DNA of 64,000 nucleotides from Hymenobacter qilianensis. GTDB taxonomy: Bacteria > Bacteroidota > Bacteroidia > Cytophagales > Hymenobacteraceae. Positions 61,844 to 64,000 of this stretch are shown here, piece after piece. Within the stretch, counting starts at the first letter, position 1. Every line of letters begins with the position of its first letter. The stretch is from contig NZ_CP060784.1 of NCBI RefSeq assembly GCF_014489555.1, positions 3,038,001 to 3,102,000 on the forward strand. Reading direction: 5' to 3'. The position numbers were made by a program, and so were the translations under genes. Under the pieces are notes generated by a model. It was not told where the DNA came from. It ran no database searches and worked only from the letters and a program-made list of their open reading frames with translations.

Positions 61844-61920
61844 CAGCCGCTTGGCCTACACCACACCTTCCGCTCCCGCTCCAGGTACGGCTACCTGTTT
61901 TAGTAGGTTAAGTTCAGTAT

Positions 61921-61959
61921 AAAAAAGGCCCCCAGATACACGTCTGGGGGGCTTTTTTA
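61921..61959 (+). terminator. Rho-independent terminator of the M61 gene
   Basis: A-run, GGCCCCCAGA, short loop, TCTGGGGGGC and a T-run. It is the same terminator type as at 9204 and 26277, 129 bp after the stop codon. Confidence 0.9.
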
Positions 61960-62019
61960 CATTTTAGAAACGATAAATCGGTTGCAGTTGCGAAGGTGCC
62001 AGCCGACGTAGCCGCGTAG

Positions 62020-62073
62020 AACGAGTCGGCTGGCTCTCCCTCTCCCAAAAAGAGGGGAGCCAGCCGACTCGTT
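62020..62073. repeat. Hairpin built on the CTCTCCC-AAAAAGAGGGG repeat
   Basis: AACGAGTCGGCTGGCTC (62020-62036) pairs perfectly with 62057-62073. The loop holds CTCCC and AAAAAGAGGG from the CCTCACC-type repeat. Confidence 0.75.
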
Positions 62074-62259
62074 GAACCCTTACTTCTTCGGTTTCCGACC
62101 GAACTTGATAGCTATGTTATTTCGTTAGGGAGCATTCATCAAAAGTCAAAGCAGTACAGCTTTCAAGCTGAGTACCGGCCGTAAGCCGTGGCTCAACAGG
62201 AACCTAAGCGCCCGGTGTGCGTTGCCATAAATGATAATTCCTTCCACCGTCCTATAATC

Positions 62260-63861
62260 ATGTCTATATCCACCCAATCATTAGAGCAGGCACCATTCCA
62301 AAACTCTTTTGTAGAAGAGTTGAAAGGGGAGGCTTCTCGCAATAAAAACCCGCGCCAGGTGCCGGGCTATCATTATTCACGCATTGAGCCGACGCCCGTA
62401 CGCGACCCGCACCTGCTAGCCTGGTCCGATGACCTGGGGGGCTTTTTGGGCCTTGCCCGGCCTGAGGAGCGCGGTCCTGCCGTTAATGCCCTGGCCGGTA
62501 ACCTCGTCACTGAAAGCATGAAGCCATTTGCGGCCCGTTATGGTGGGCACCAGTTTGGCCATTGGGCGGGGCAGCTTGGCGATGGGCGTGCCATTTCATT
62601 GGGCGAACTAACGGCTGTCGACGGTTCTACCTGGGAAATTCAGCTGAAAGGCGCTGGCCCCACGCCGTACTCCCGCCGGGCTGATGGCCGCGCGGTGCTG
62701 CGCTCCTCACTGCGGGAGTTCTTGTGCAGCGAAGCCATGTATTACCTCGGCGTACCAACTACGCGGGCGCTAAGCCTGGTAGGAACCGGCGACAAGGTGG
62801 TGCGGGATATGTTTTATAACGGCAACGCGCAGGAAGAGCCGGGCGCCGTGGTGGCGCGGGTCGCACCTACGTTTATCCGCTTCGGTAACTTTCAGATGAT
62901 GGCCGTAGCCGGCGAGAAGGACAACCTGCGCGCTTTGGCCGACTACGTGATTAAGCACCACTACCCCGAGCTGGGCGAACCGTCGCCGGAGGTGTACATG
63001 CGCTGGTTTGAGGAAGTGTGTCGGCGCACGGCCGTGATGATAGCGCACTGGATGTCAGTGGGCTTTGTGCACGGCGTGATGAACACCGATAACATGTCCA
63101 TCCTCGGCCTCACCATCGATTACGGCCCCTACGGCTGGCTGGAGCCTTACGAGCTGGATTGGACGCCCAACACCACTGACTTCAGCAGCCGGCGCTACGC
63201 CTTCGGGCAGCAGCCCCAGGTGGCACTCTGGAATCTGTATCAATTGGCCAGAGCCATTGCGCCGCTGGTTCATGAGCCAGAAGCCCTACGCGGAAGCCTC
63301 GATCAGTACACGAAGACGTTGGCCGAAACCCAGCATGCCATGATGCTACGCAAGCTCGGTCTCACTGAATTAAATCAGGAGGAAGACCGCGCCTTAATTG
63401 AAGGTCTGCATGAAGCAATGGCCGAGTCGCAAGTGGACATGACCATATTCTTCCGCCGCCTTTCGCATGCTGCTCCCGCTTTGATAGCAAGCTCGGAAAA
63501 CCAAAATGCTCTGTTCCAGGAGATAGTGCAAGCTGCTTCGTACGGCACGTCGCCCGAAGGAGAGCAGATGTTGCACCAGTGGCTGCAGCGCTACACCGAC
63601 CGGCTACATCAGGAATCTGCTGACCCAGAGGCTATTCGCGAAAGCATGCTCAGCGCCAACCCCAAGTACGTGCTGCGCAACTACCTCGCTCAGCAGGCCA
63701 TCGAAGCTGCCGAAACTGGTGATTTGTCGGTGCTGAATCGACTGATGGAAGTTCTCAAAACTCCTTTTGCCGAGCAGCCCGAGCACGACGAGCTAGCCAC
63801 CAAGCGCCCCGACTGGGCGCGGACCAAAGCCGGCTGCGCTACGTTATCGTGCAGTTCCTAA
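62260..63861 (+). CDS. selO: SelO family protein AMPylator
   Basis: 533-aa pseudokinase-fold enzyme that transfers AMP to hydroxyl groups of target proteins during redox stress (established for SelO in E. coli and yeast). The ATG at 62260 is preferred to a GTG 72 bases upstream because the family starts near ALEQAPFQNSF. Family stretches include ARYGGHQFGHWAGQLGDGRAI, then LKGAGPTPYSRRADGRAVLRSSLRE, then GFVHGVMNTDNMSILGLTIDYGPYGWLE. The end GCATLSCSS carries the conserved C-terminal Cys. An intact G6 tract lies at about 62437. Confidence 0.95.
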   Translation: MSISTQSLEQAPFQNSFVEELKGEASRNKNPRQVPGYHYSRIEPTPVRDPHLLAWSDDLGGFLGLARPEERGPAVNALAGNLVTESMKPFAARYGGHQFGHWAGQLGDGRAISLGELTAVDGSTWEIQLKGAGPTPYSRRADGRAVLRSSLREFLCSEAMYYLGVPTTRALSLVGTGDKVVRDMFYNGNAQEEPGAVVARVAPTFIRFGNFQMMAVAGEKDNLRALADYVIKHHYPELGEPSPEVYMRWFEEVCRRTAVMIAHWMSVGFVHGVMNTDNMSILGLTIDYGPYGWLEPYELDWTPNTTDFSSRRYAFGQQPQVALWNLYQLARAIAPLVHEPEALRGSLDQYTKTLAETQHAMMLRKLGLTELNQEEDRALIEGLHEAMAESQVDMTIFFRRLSHAAPALIASSENQNALFQEIVQAASYGTSPEGEQMLHQWLQRYTDRLHQESADPEAIRESMLSANPKYVLRNYLAQQAIEAAETGDLSVLNRLMEVLKTPFAEQPEHDELATKRPDWARTKAGCATLSCSS

Positions 63862-63891
63862 AGAGTTGCTTATCCGTATTGTTAGAACGCG

Positions 63892-63925
63892 GTAGAGACG
63901 CAACATTTTGCGTCTCCTCGTTGAA
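63892..63925. repeat. Short copy of the GAGACGCAA repeat
   Basis: GTAGAGACGCAACATTTTGCG followed by TCTCCTCGTTGAA, one arm of the element seen as a full inverted repeat at 18096-18209. Its partner may lie past the window edge. Confidence 0.6.
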
Positions 63926-64000
63926 CCTTAACTGGCTGTAACCCTCGCATCTGTTATCCTGACGCAGGAAGGACGTTATCACCTCAGCACAGGTTGTTAT

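Overview
The window looks like chromosome of a Hymenobacter-like member of the Bacteroidota (Cytophagales). The support is a SusC/SusD polysaccharide utilisation locus, lipoprotein-rich secreted enzymes, a GH144-type glucanase, GC-rich coding sequence, and a dense set of palindromic intergenic repeats. No rRNA, tRNA or CRISPR array was found.

Layout. 1-6.9 kb is an AT-richer exopolysaccharide segment on the minus strand (flippase, GT2 glycosyltransferase, Wzc-like tyrosine kinase). It is followed by about 1 kb of gene-poor AT-rich DNA and a decayed tyrosine integrase lying directly against umuDC, so it reads as a genomic-island edge. 8.9-19 kb holds a small unknown protein, a GntP-family permease, a ybbA/ybbP ABC exporter divergent from a tesA-like esterase, an M1 aminopeptidase lipoprotein and a DUF2383 protein. 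19-23 kb is a 5-oxoprolinase cluster (pxpB, pxpC, pxpA) with an NRAMP-like transporter. 23-26 kb is an ATP/ADP-translocase-like protein fused to HEAT repeats and a cyclic-nucleotide-binding domain. 26-37 kb is a minus-strand PUL, in transcription order SusC, SusD, GH144, GH43-like and GH3, probably acting on beta-1,2-glucan or another beta-glucan. 37-41 kb has an M28 peptidase and a two-gene response-regulator/adenylate-cyclase operon. 41-53 kb is a copper/silver module: RND pump, adaptor, YtkA-like protein, TolC, a two-domain metal-binding lipoprotein, a His-rich secreted protein, CopA and a cupredoxin. 53-64 kb holds an orphan RecE-like nuclease, an AI-2E permease, GreB, a beta-barrel protein, an SDR, a ThuA protein, an M61 peptidase and SelO.

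The strongest signals not explained by gene content are three. (1) At least twenty single-base losses, almost all in G/C homopolymers, break fifteen otherwise good genes. Every break is cured by adding one base to the tract, and every repaired length is then a whole number of codons. About thirty other G6/C6 tracts in coding sequence are intact. This looks mainly like homopolymer under-calling in the assembly, but a mutator or phase-variable state is not excluded by sequence alone. (2) The same tract is part of a very frequent short motif, GGGGGGC followed by AAA or TTT (and its complement). It appears inside genes and also forms the arms of the terminators. (3) Thirteen copies of a roughly 92-bp palindromic repeat lie only between 13.3 and 54.1 kb. 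Their arms vary in matched pairs, two copies are nested around a second repeat type, and no transposase is present.
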